Positions 25,931 through 34,218 of a DNA stretch of 64,000 nt are shown here, in pieces. Source of the DNA: JAJFJD01 sp965228975. Its GTDB lineage: Bacteria; Pseudomonadota; Alphaproteobacteria; UBA8366. Every line of letters starts with the position of its first letter. Position 1 is the first letter of the stretch. The stretch is taken from NCBI GenBank assembly GCA_965228975.1, contig OZ245851.1, forward strand, positions 372,001-436,000, given 5' to 3'. The notes under the pieces are model-generated. The model was not told the origin of the DNA. It searched no databases and saw only the letters and a list, made by a program, of their open reading frames with translations. Both the position numbers and the translations under genes were made by a program.

Positions 25931-27694
25931 ATGGCTCAGTCGGAAAAGCCGGGTTCAACCGCAGGATCGCGGTCTGGCTCGCAGTCGAATTTCACCTTCG
26001 ATACGGATCGATCGCCGGGATTTAACGGTGACGCCGCCGGTACATCTGTACCGTCGGCCCAACCGCCTTGCGGTATGGCGAAGCGCGATGAGCTCCGGGA
26101 ATCCGAACTCACGTATCGTAAGCTCGCCCAGATCGGCTCCGATTGGATTTGGGAGACGGATGATCAATTCCGGCTCGTCTCGACAATCCGTCACAAAGCG
26201 AAACTGGCGGATTTCCTGTCAAACATCGAGGGATTGACCCTTTGGGAACTGGCTGCCGCCGATCCCGTAAACGACCCTGCATGGGCGGCGCATCTTGCGG
26301 ATCTGAAGGCGCATCGGCCGTTTCGGGATTTCCGGTTTTCCTTTCAACCGCCGGCGCGGCAGGAAAACCATTATCGGGTCAGCGGCAAACACGATTTCAA
26401 CGATGCCGGTCAGGTCATCGGGTATCGCAGTCTGAATAAGAATGACGGCGGACGCGTCCACGTCAGCATCAGCGGATTTCCGGTGTTCGGGCCGAACGAC
26501 GTCTTTACGGGGTACCGGGGTACGGCGCGCGATATAACCGAGACGGTCGTCGCGGAGGAAACCGCCGCGCAGGCGCATCAGCGGATGCTCGACGCGATCG
26601 AGGCGCTTCCCGAGAGTTTCATCCTGTGCGACGCGGAAGACCGGATTGTCCTCTGCAACAGCGCTACCCGGACGAAAATGCCATGGTGCAATATCCTGAC
26701 CGAACCGGGAATGAAGTTCGAGGACCGATTGCGCGATCTCGTTTTCTCGGGAACCGTTCCGGATGCGATCGGGCGTGAAGAGGAATGGATCCGGGCCCGG
26801 ATGGAACAACATCGCAATGATCCCGGCATGCGCGAGTCCAAACGGGCGGACGGCCGCTGGGTCCAAATCACCGAACGCAGAACGGCCGATGGCGGGACGG
26901 TCCTCATTCATGCCGATGTAACGGAGCAGAAACGAAATGAACTGGAACGGGAAGCGGCGCTGACTCGCGCGACGGAGGAGAACCGCGCCAAATCGACCTT
27001 CCTGGCAAACTTGACGCACGAGCTGCGTGATCCGCTAACCGCCATCTTGGGCGCCGTCGATCAGCTGTCCGATGATTGGGATGCGTCGCAGGGCATCCAG
27101 CAACAGAAAAGGTCCATCCGGGATGCCGCGCGGCATCTCCTTGCCTTGGTGAACAACGCCCTCGACATATCGCGTATCGACGTCGGCAAGTACACGGTCG
27201 AGCCCAGCGTCATCGAGATTGCCGCTATCATCGGGGAATGCAAGGCGGCCATTTGGGACGACGGAGCGAATAGCGGGCCGGCGTTGGTTCTGGAACTGCC
27301 GGACGACCTGGGATCCGTCTATGCCGATGAGCGGACGTGTCGTCAGATATTCATGAATATCCTGGGCGACGCGTGCCGTTTGGCGCCGCCGGATTGCACG
27401 GTCCGAGTAACGGGACAGAACCACGAGGGCTATGTCGAGATTGCCGTCGAGGACAATGGTCCCGGGCCGAGCGAGACGGATGTGGGATCCCTGATGAATC
27501 CCTTCGATTGGCCGGGCAGCGGCGATGGCCTGATGGACCAAGGGCGATGGAATGGCATCGGGCTTCGGCTTACCGCCGCGGATGCGATGGCGCGGCATCT
27601 TGGCGGCCTTCTCTCAGTAACGACCCCAGCGGACGGCGGCACCATCATCACCGTCAGGCTTCCCCGCCCGGTCGATGAACAGGCCGCCGACTGA
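25931..27694 (+). CDS. PAS-domain sensor histidine kinase, orphan
   Basis: 587 residues, no membrane helix, so a cytosolic sensor. PAS-like regions cover about residues 55-210 (GSDWIWETDDQFRLVS and FTGYRGTARDITE) and 218-335 (ALPESFILCDAEDRIVLCN). A HisKA domain follows with phospho-acceptor His363 in NLTHELRDPLTAIL, then HATPase_c. In the N-box (MNILGDACRLAP) the Asn that normally coordinates Mg-ATP is Asp480. The G1 box (VEDNGPGPSE) and G2 box (GIGLRLTAADAMA) remain recognisable. No response regulator lies nearby. It may be a slow or altered-specificity kinase. Confidence 0.85.
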   Translation: MAQSEKPGSTAGSRSGSQSNFTFDTDRSPGFNGDAAGTSVPSAQPPCGMAKRDELRESELTYRKLAQIGSDWIWETDDQFRLVSTIRHKAKLADFLSNIEGLTLWELAAADPVNDPAWAAHLADLKAHRPFRDFRFSFQPPARQENHYRVSGKHDFNDAGQVIGYRSLNKNDGGRVHVSISGFPVFGPNDVFTGYRGTARDITETVVAEETAAQAHQRMLDAIEALPESFILCDAEDRIVLCNSATRTKMPWCNILTEPGMKFEDRLRDLVFSGTVPDAIGREEEWIRARMEQHRNDPGMRESKRADGRWVQITERRTADGGTVLIHADVTEQKRNELEREAALTRATEENRAKSTFLANLTHELRDPLTAILGAVDQLSDDWDASQGIQQQKRSIRDAARHLLALVNNALDISRIDVGKYTVEPSVIEIAAIIGECKAAIWDDGANSGPALVLELPDDLGSVYADERTCRQIFMNILGDACRLAPPDCTVRVTGQNHEGYVEIAVEDNGPGPSETDVGSLMNPFDWPGSGDGLMDQGRWNGIGLRLTAADAMARHLGGLLSVTTPADGGTIITVRLPRPVDEQAAD

Positions 27695-27852
27695 CTCGCG
27701 TACCGGCCGCCGAGAGCCTTCCGATCGTCATGGGTTGTCGCTGAGCCGCAGTCCCGCCGGGTCATGCGCGCGGAGGCGTATTGCCGGTCTGGCGGGATTA
27801 TGCGAATTGATAAGCCGCAGAAAAATGAATAGCGACGGAAGGGGCAAGCGCC

Positions 27853-30186
27853 ATGTCCGAGCAACCGATGGGAAGTCCCGATGACGCTTCCGCAGCGCCG
27901 GGCGCCGCGGTAACCAGCGGTACGATCCGCGATCCGATCGCCGAGCACGAGCTTGGGTCGGTCACCCTCAGTCCCGATGGCGCCTTCGAAGCCGGGTCGC
28001 ATGTCACGTTCACGCTGACCTACACGGCCGGTAAATTCGGCATCGATGACAGCGGCTCGCTGCGGATCTGTTTCCGGTTCGCCTCGGATCAGACGCGGCC
28101 GCAGTTCGAGGACCCGAAACGGCCCAACTACACCACCGTCGAAGCATCGAACAATGCGGTGCTGCAGTATCACTACGACCCGAAGGGCAATGTCCGCCCG
28201 TGGGACCGTACGCTTTACATCAAGGTCGTGAATGGGTTCCTGCGCGAAGGCGATACCATCACCGTTCGTTTCGGCGTGACCGACGGCGGGTCGCCGGGCA
28301 TGCGGTTGCAGACCTTCTGCGAGGATACCTTCGAATTCAGGGTGCTGGTGGATCCCATCGCCACCTACAACTATCAGCCGCTGCCCGAACAACCGACGAT
28401 CGCCGTCGTCGCGGGCAAACCCGAAAGCTATGTCGCGGTCATGCCGACCTTGCGCCGGGTGGGCGAATCCTTTTCGCTGAAACTGCGCGGCGAGGACATG
28501 TGGGGCAACCCGTCGGATCAATGCGACATCACGCTTCAATTGCGGGCAAGCGCCGCCGTCGCCAACCTCCCCGACAGCGTGACGTTCAAGCCCGGTGAGT
28601 TCGCCGTCGAGCTTCCAGACCTTTCCGTCGCCGAGGCGGGAGACGTCCGGATCGAGTTGGTCGATGCGGCCGGGAATACCGTGGCCGAAGCCAATCCGTT
28701 GCGCGTGGTGGACGCCGCCGACCTGATTCCGTTTTGGGCCGATATGCACGGCCAATCGGAAGAAACGATCGGCACCAACAGTGCGCGCCAGTTTTTCGAT
28801 TTCGCCCGCAACAAGGCATTCGTCGATGCTGCCGGCCATCAGGGGAACGACTTTCAGATCACGACCGGGTTCTGGGACGACCTGAACAAGGTAACGGCCG
28901 AGTACAACGAAGACGGCCGGTTCGTGACGCTGCCCGGCTATGAGTGGTCGGGCAACACCGGGCTCGGCGGCGATCGCAACATCTTCTTCCCGCACGAAGA
29001 CCGACAGATCCGCCGCTCGTCCCACGCCCTGATCCCGGACAAAAGCGACATCGAAACCGACTGCAATCGTGCGTCCGAGCTGTTCGAGGCCTTTATCGAG
29101 AACAAGGAAACCGATGTCGTCGCTTATGCGCATTGCGGCGGCCGCTACGCGGACGTGAAACTGGCGCATGACGGGCGGATCGAGAAATCGATGGAAATTC
29201 ATTCGTCCTGGGGCACCTTCGAATGGCTGGTGCAGGACGCGTTCGAGATGGGCTATCGGGTCGGCATCGTGGCCAACTCCGACGGGCACAAGGGGCGTCC
29301 GGGCGCGAGCTATCCCGGTGCGTCGTTGTTCGGCGCCGTCGGCGGCCTGACCTGTCTTCTGACGGACGAGTTGTCCCGTGAATCAGTGTTGGATTGCCTG
29401 CGGAAACGGCGGCATTATTGCAGCACCGGCGGGCATGGCGGGCGCATGGTGATCGACCTACAGGCACGTTTCTCCGGCGACGCGACGCTCTATCACGATG
29501 ATCCGGCGCTCGGCCCGGCGGAGGGACATTCCACCCAAACCGCCATGATGGGCGATATCGTTCACCTGCCGTCCGGCGACGCCGAGATCGACGTCGATAT
29601 CCTCGCCGCGGCACCGATCGAACGGGTCGACATCTTCAACGGTCTCGACCACGTGGAGACGATCCGCCCGTATACGCAAGATGAGTTGGGCAACCGCATC
29701 CGCGTCGTCTGGGAAGGTGCCGAATATCGCGGCCGTTTCCGCCAAGTGATCTGGGACGGCACTGCGCATCTTTCGGACAACGAGATCATCGATGCACGGC
29801 CGATCAATTTCTTCAATCGCGACAAGACGCTGGATCGTGTCGGCGATGCCGGTTTGGAGTGGCGCGCATTGACCACCGGCAACATCGGCGGTTTCGACAT
29901 GTGGGTCGACGATGCCTACGGCGGTACGTTGAAGCTGGAAACGCCGCTGATCAAATGCGGCGTCCCGTTGGAAGAGATCGGCTACGAGGATGAGGTTTGC
30001 GACAATAGCGATGTCCTGCCGCGATTCCTCAAGCTGTTCCGGATGCCGTCGGAAAACCCGCACCGAGCGATGAAGTTCTCGCGCAAGATCGACCTGAAGG
30101 ACAGCGGGGACAACCCGATCTTCATTCGCCTGACACAGGAAGACGGCACGATCGCCTGGACCAGCCCGATCTACGTCTACCGCTAG
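27853..30186 (+). CDS. DUF3604 family protein with PHP-like metal-binding motifs
   Basis: 777 residues. The N-terminal about 290 residues form beta-rich, Ig-like modules. The C-terminal part is a DUF3604 domain with metal-ligand-like motifs: WADMHGQSE near residue 295, HQGNDFQI, GYEWSGN, AYAHCGGRYADV, SMEIHSSWGTFEW and ANSDGHKGRPG. The spacing resembles PHP-type metallohydrolases. No signal peptide is visible. DUF3604 proteins have no settled function. The gene sits next to a carbamoylase and deacetylases, so hydrolysis of a related compound is possible. Confidence 0.8.
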   Translation: MSEQPMGSPDDASAAPGAAVTSGTIRDPIAEHELGSVTLSPDGAFEAGSHVTFTLTYTAGKFGIDDSGSLRICFRFASDQTRPQFEDPKRPNYTTVEASNNAVLQYHYDPKGNVRPWDRTLYIKVVNGFLREGDTITVRFGVTDGGSPGMRLQTFCEDTFEFRVLVDPIATYNYQPLPEQPTIAVVAGKPESYVAVMPTLRRVGESFSLKLRGEDMWGNPSDQCDITLQLRASAAVANLPDSVTFKPGEFAVELPDLSVAEAGDVRIELVDAAGNTVAEANPLRVVDAADLIPFWADMHGQSEETIGTNSARQFFDFARNKAFVDAAGHQGNDFQITTGFWDDLNKVTAEYNEDGRFVTLPGYEWSGNTGLGGDRNIFFPHEDRQIRRSSHALIPDKSDIETDCNRASELFEAFIENKETDVVAYAHCGGRYADVKLAHDGRIEKSMEIHSSWGTFEWLVQDAFEMGYRVGIVANSDGHKGRPGASYPGASLFGAVGGLTCLLTDELSRESVLDCLRKRRHYCSTGGHGGRMVIDLQARFSGDATLYHDDPALGPAEGHSTQTAMMGDIVHLPSGDAEIDVDILAAAPIERVDIFNGLDHVETIRPYTQDELGNRIRVVWEGAEYRGRFRQVIWDGTAHLSDNEIIDARPINFFNRDKTLDRVGDAGLEWRALTTGNIGGFDMWVDDAYGGTLKLETPLIKCGVPLEEIGYEDEVCDNSDVLPRFLKLFRMPSENPHRAMKFSRKIDLKDSGDNPIFIRLTQEDGTIAWTSPIYVYR

Positions 30187-30196
30187 GCGGCGCGCG

Positions 30197-31447
30197 TCAG
30201 CCGAGTTCTTTCAGAAATGCGACGAGCAACCGGGTCGCTTCGGCGAAATCCTCGATCTCCATCGTCTCGTCGGCGTTGTGGCTGCCCTTGTCGTTGCGGA
30301 TGAAGATCATCGCCGTCGGCACACCCTCGTTGGCGAAGGTGGCGCAGTCATGGCCGGCGCCGCTGGACAAGTCCATCGCGGGGATACCCAGTTTCTCGAC
30401 CTGCCCTTGCAGGATGGCGCGCAGGTCCGCGTCCATGATGCCGGGTTTGGCGTTGGTGAACTCGCCGAGGTCGATGGTGACGCCGCGCTCTCGGCCGATG
30501 CGCGCGGCCTGCTCCCGCAGATAGGCGTCCGTCTCCAGTAGCACCTCGTTGTCGAGACTGCGGATGTCCATGGTGAAGCGCAGCTCGCCGGAAATCTTGG
30601 TCATCGCGTGGTGGGTCGGGTTGGTGTGGAACTCGCCCATGGTACAGACGAAGTCGATGCCGTCCTTGTCGCGCTGGTCCCAATGCTCTTCCAGCACCCG
30701 GCCGAACTCGATCGCGGCGAACACGGCGTCATGCCGGAAGGCCCGCGGCACGGCCCCCGCGTGGCTGTAGGTGCCGTCGACCCGGCAGAAGCGATAGCGC
30801 AGGTTGCCGCGGATGCCGGTCACGATGCCGACCGGCAATCCGGCTTCGAATAATGCCGGCCCCTGCTCGATATGCGGCTCGATGTAGCAGCGGATTTTGG
30901 AGCCGTCGAGATAGGTTTTTCCGGCCTTGAGCGCGTCGGCGTCGAAGCCGAGATCGTTGATGTGATCGCCGAGGCTGCGGCCCGTATCGGACCGCTTCAG
31001 GTCGTCATAGTCCGATGCGGGCAGCAAGCCGAAGGCCATCCGGCTCCCGGCATACGGCGTCGGGAACCACACCAGTTCCTCGGCGCGGATCGCCATCACC
31101 GTGATGTCTTGTGCCGGGGTCCAGCCGTCGCCGCACAACCGGTGCAGCGCCGCCATCCCCATAATGACGCCGGCCGCGCCGTCGTAGTTGCCGCCGTGAG
31201 GCACCGAATCCATGTGCGAGCCGATCATGATCGACGGCGCATCGCGGTCCTTGCCGGGCAGGGTCATGTATTGATTGCCCGCATAGTCGTGGGCGATCTC
31301 AAGGTTCAGGTCGCGCGCGACATCCGCCACCAATCCGTGAGCGATGTTCTCGCCATCGCCGAAGGATTTGCGCGTCACGCCCGGTGGGTCTGCCGTTTTT
31401 TCGCGCATCTCATCGAATACTTTTTGGGCGACATCGATTTCCGACAC
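30197..31447 (-). CDS. Zn-dependent hydantoinase/carbamoylase (M20) family amidohydrolase
   Basis: 416 residues from the GTG at 31447, with AGAGGA upstream. The M20 di-metal site is visible: IGSHMDSVPHGGNYDGAAGV (His and bridging Asp), RAEELVWF (Glu-Glu), CYIEPHIEQGPAL (His) and SHNADE (final His). SGAGHDCATFA precedes the last ligand. The EPHIEQG and NPTHHAMTKI stretches point to N-carbamoyl-L-amino-acid hydrolase, allantoate amidohydrolase or ureidoglycolate hydrolase enzymes, which release ammonia and CO2 from an N-carbamoyl group. Which one cannot be decided. Divergent neighbours include PuuE-like deacetylases, which supports a ureide pathway. Confidence 0.88.
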   Translation of the reverse strand: MSEIDVAQKVFDEMREKTADPPGVTRKSFGDGENIAHGLVADVARDLNLEIAHDYAGNQYMTLPGKDRDAPSIMIGSHMDSVPHGGNYDGAAGVIMGMAALHRLCGDGWTPAQDITVMAIRAEELVWFPTPYAGSRMAFGLLPASDYDDLKRSDTGRSLGDHINDLGFDADALKAGKTYLDGSKIRCYIEPHIEQGPALFEAGLPVGIVTGIRGNLRYRFCRVDGTYSHAGAVPRAFRHDAVFAAIEFGRVLEEHWDQRDKDGIDFVCTMGEFHTNPTHHAMTKISGELRFTMDIRSLDNEVLLETDAYLREQAARIGRERGVTIDLGEFTNAKPGIMDADLRAILQGQVEKLGIPAMDLSSGAGHDCATFANEGVPTAMIFIRNDKGSHNADETMEIEDFAEATRLLVAFLKELG

Positions 31448-31627
31448 GGTGATTCCTCTTGATCTGTTGGCGGTTGCCCGGTCATCCTCGACGAGAACTA
31501 GCAATACGCGGGCCATTGCGGGATCATCGTAACCGCTGTGCAGCGACTGTCACGGCAATTGCAATCCCTGTATTCCCAAGCCCATCGTTGCCGTCGGGCA
31601 ACCAAACAAGACAATAGGAACGCCGTC

Positions 31628-32521
31628 ATGCCTGAATCCAATCCGCGCATCCCGTTCGAGATGATGACCGACCGCAAGGCACTCGCGCCGTTGAATGGCA
31701 AATCCCTGATCGTGCATGTGGTGTTGAATGTCGAGTATTGGCCTTTCGACCAAGCGATGCCGCGGACGGTTATGCCCGCGCCGCACGGGCAGTCGCCGGT
31801 GCCCGACGTCGGCAACTTCGCCTGGGCGGAATATGGTGTTCGGGTCGGCGTGCCGCGCATCCTCGGTATACTGTCCGACCGCGGGGTCAAGGCCAGCGCC
31901 TTCATCAACGCCTATTGCTGCGACATTTATGCCAGCGCGTCGGAAGCGATGCTCAAGGCTGGATGGGAGTTTGTTGGGCACGGTTGGATTCAGCGGTCGC
32001 TCTTGCGCGAGGATGACGAGACGGCGGTGATCCAGCAATGCCTCGAGCGGCTGGAATCGTTCACCGGCGAGAAAGTGCGGGGCTGGCTCGGCCCGGGCAT
32101 CGGCGAGACCTTCGACACGCCGGATGTCTTGAAGGCGCAGGGCATCGATTGGTTGGCCGACTTCTTCGTGGATGACCTGCCCTGTTGGATGCGGACCAAG
32201 CACGGCCCGCTGGTCGGTTTGCCCTACACCGTGGAATTCAACGACTCTGCGATCACAGCGGTCGAGAAGCACAGGTCGGACGAGATGTTTCGGCGGCTGG
32301 AGGCCACGTTGCCTGTCTTCGAACGGGAAATGGCGGATAACCCAAAGGTACTGACGCTCGCCTTGCACCCGCATCTGACCGGTCCGGCGCATCGGGCTTA
32401 TTACTTGGAGAAGATGCTGGACCTGTTGTTAGCGCGCGACGATACGGTATTCGTGACAGGCAGCGAGATTTGCGATTGGTTCATCGAAGCGGACGGTACC
32501 GATGGCGCGGCGGTCGCGTAG
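31628..32521 (+). CDS. Polysaccharide deacetylase-fold protein, PuuE-related
   Basis: 297 residues from the ATG at 31628, with AGGA about 8 bases upstream. The NodB fold is seen in VHVVLNVEYWPFD, GVKASAFINAYCCD, WEFVGHGWIQRSLL and RGWLGPGIGETFDT. The Asp-Asp pair of metal-dependent deacetylases is replaced by NVE, as in the metal-independent allantoinase PuuE. It is therefore more likely a cyclic-amide hydrolase than a sugar deacetylase. The racemase-like gene follows after 24 bases, then a second deacetylase-fold gene 23 bases later, so they form one operon. Confidence 0.8.
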   Translation: MPESNPRIPFEMMTDRKALAPLNGKSLIVHVVLNVEYWPFDQAMPRTVMPAPHGQSPVPDVGNFAWAEYGVRVGVPRILGILSDRGVKASAFINAYCCDIYASASEAMLKAGWEFVGHGWIQRSLLREDDETAVIQQCLERLESFTGEKVRGWLGPGIGETFDTPDVLKAQGIDWLADFFVDDLPCWMRTKHGPLVGLPYTVEFNDSAITAVEKHRSDEMFRRLEATLPVFEREMADNPKVLTLALHPHLTGPAHRAYYLEKMLDLLLARDDTVFVTGSEICDWFIEADGTDGAAVA

Positions 32522-32545
32522 TAACGGCGGCGGGGGCACGCATCG

Positions 32546-33271
32546 ATGACCGATCGCAAGCGGCTTGGCATGCTGACGCCGTCGTCGAACACGGCACTGG
32601 AGCCGCTGACCGCCGCCATGTTGCACGGTCTGCCGGACATCACCGCCCATTTCGGACGATTCCAGGTGACGGAAATCTCGCTCTCCGAATACGGGTTGGG
32701 TCAGTTCGAGCTCGAACCGATGCTCACTGCGGCCCGCATGCTCGCCGAAGCGCATGTGCACGTCATCTGCTGGAACGGTACGTCCTCGGGGTGGCGGGGT
32801 TTCGAGACTGACGAGGAACTATGCCGCCGGATCACCGAGGAAACGGGTATCCCCGCGACGACATCGGTTTTGGCATTGAACGACGTGTTGCGGGATACGG
32901 GGGTGGAGCGGCTTGGCTTGGTTACGCCCTACAGTCACGGTGTGCAGGAAGCCATCGTCGCCAACTACGCCAAGAGCGGGATCGATTGCAGCGCCGAACG
33001 GCATCTCGACATCGAGGTGAATTTCGACTTCGCGGAAGTCGGGGAATCGGTGATCGAGGACATGGTGCGTGATGTCGCCAGAGCCGGACCGCAGGCGATC
33101 ACGACATTTTCGACCAATCTGAAAAGCGCGCAGTTGGCGGAAAAGCTGGAAGCGGAAACGAGCCTGCCGATCTATGACACGGTGTCGACCGCGTTGTGGA
33201 AGTCCATGAAGATGGCGGGCGCGGACCCGGCGCGGGTAACCGGGTGGGGCCGGTTGTTCCGCCAACCCTAG
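32546..33271 (+). CDS. Asp/Glu-racemase-fold protein (maleate isomerase / arylmalonate decarboxylase group) lacking both Cys
   Basis: 241 residues. MLTPSSNTALEP at the N-terminus is the classic start of this superfamily. The first active-site loop reads CWNGTSSGWRGFE, with Gly78 at the position of the first catalytic Cys. The second reads TTFSTNLKSA, with Ser189 where the second Cys is expected. Arylmalonate decarboxylase keeps only the second Cys; here neither is in place, though Cys75 lies close by. A mechanism based on Ser, or on carboxylate binding only, is possible. Its place between two PuuE-like genes suggests a role on a cyclic or N-carbamoyl acid. Confidence 0.75.
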   Translation: MTDRKRLGMLTPSSNTALEPLTAAMLHGLPDITAHFGRFQVTEISLSEYGLGQFELEPMLTAARMLAEAHVHVICWNGTSSGWRGFETDEELCRRITEETGIPATTSVLALNDVLRDTGVERLGLVTPYSHGVQEAIVANYAKSGIDCSAERHLDIEVNFDFAEVGESVIEDMVRDVARAGPQAITTFSTNLKSAQLAEKLEAETSLPIYDTVSTALWKSMKMAGADPARVTGWGRLFRQP

Positions 33272-33294
33272 GAAAAGCCGAGGAGAACGACGGC

Positions 33295-34215
33295 ATGGCC
33301 GACACACGCGACTTCAAAGGGTATGGCGAAACGCCGCCGCAGGCCGGCTGGCCGAACGGGGCGCGGGTGGCGGTCTCGCTGGTCGTCAACGTGGAGGAGG
33401 GTGCGGAACTCAGCGTTTCCGATGGTGACGAACGGAACGAGGGCACCTATGAGGCGAAAGCGAGTGACGAGGTCACCGGTCTTCCCGACCTGTGCATGGA
33501 ATCCCATTTCGAATACGGCACGCGCGCGGCCTATTGGCGGATCGTGCGGGTACTCGAGGAGCGCGGCATTGCGGCGACGATGAGCTGTTGCGCCCGGGCG
33601 TTGAAGCGGTCGCCGTGGCTGGCCGAGGATATGCGGCGGCGCGGTCATGAAATTTCGGCGCATAGCTACCGCTGGGAAACGCACTCGGGTATGGAGGAAG
33701 ACCACGAACGTCAGGTGATCGCCGACACGGTGGCGACGATCCGCGAGGTCGCCGGCGTGCGCCCGCTCGGCTGGCATACCCGGTCGGCCACGTCGGTGAA
33801 CACCCGCCGCCTGTTGGTCGAGGAGGGCGGATTCCTATACGATTCCAACGCCTACAACGACGACTTGCCGTACATCGAATCCGTCGCCGACCGGCCGCAT
33901 GTCGTCTTGCCCTACGCGTTCGATACCAATGACATGCGGTTCAACCCCGGTGCCGGCTTTGTGCATGGCGAGGACTTTGCGCATTACTGCATCGATGCCT
34001 TCGACTGCCTATGGCGGGAAGGGAAGACCACGCCGAAGATGATGTCGGTCGGACTGCATCTGCGGCTGATCGGGCGCCCCGGCCGGATCGGCGGGCTGGA
34101 ATCTTTGCTCGATCACATGAACGACAAGGGCGGCGTGTGGTTCGCGCGGCGCGAACAGATCGCCCGTCATTGGCGCCGGCTCAAGGGGCTGCCGGATTGG
34201 CCGGACGCCGGCTAG
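33295..34215 (+). CDS. PuuE-like (allantoinase-type) polysaccharide deacetylase family protein
   Basis: 306 residues from the ATG at 33295 with GAGGAG upstream. The start FKGYGETPPQAGWPNGARVA and the following VVNVEEGAE closely resemble the cofactor-independent allantoinase PuuE, whose NxEEGxE replaces the metal-binding Asp pair. Further marks are HEISAHSYRWETHSG and GWHTRSATSVNTRRLL. It would open a ureide or hydantoin-like ring in the cytosol. It differs enough from PuuE that allantoin should not be assumed. Last gene of a three-gene operon, converging with the TRAP permease gene at a 3-base gap. Confidence 0.82.
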   Translation: MADTRDFKGYGETPPQAGWPNGARVAVSLVVNVEEGAELSVSDGDERNEGTYEAKASDEVTGLPDLCMESHFEYGTRAAYWRIVRVLEERGIAATMSCCARALKRSPWLAEDMRRRGHEISAHSYRWETHSGMEEDHERQVIADTVATIREVAGVRPLGWHTRSATSVNTRRLLVEEGGFLYDSNAYNDDLPYIESVADRPHVVLPYAFDTNDMRFNPGAGFVHGEDFAHYCIDAFDCLWREGKTTPKMMSVGLHLRLIGRPGRIGGLESLLDHMNDKGGVWFARREQIARHWRRLKGLPDWPDAG

Positions 34216-34218
34216 GCG

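Noticed and set aside
27430..29289. Open frame of 619 codons antisense to the DUF3604 gene
   Set aside because: Shadow of a GC-rich gene; Arg/His/Pro-rich product without motifs, while the sense strand has clear domains.
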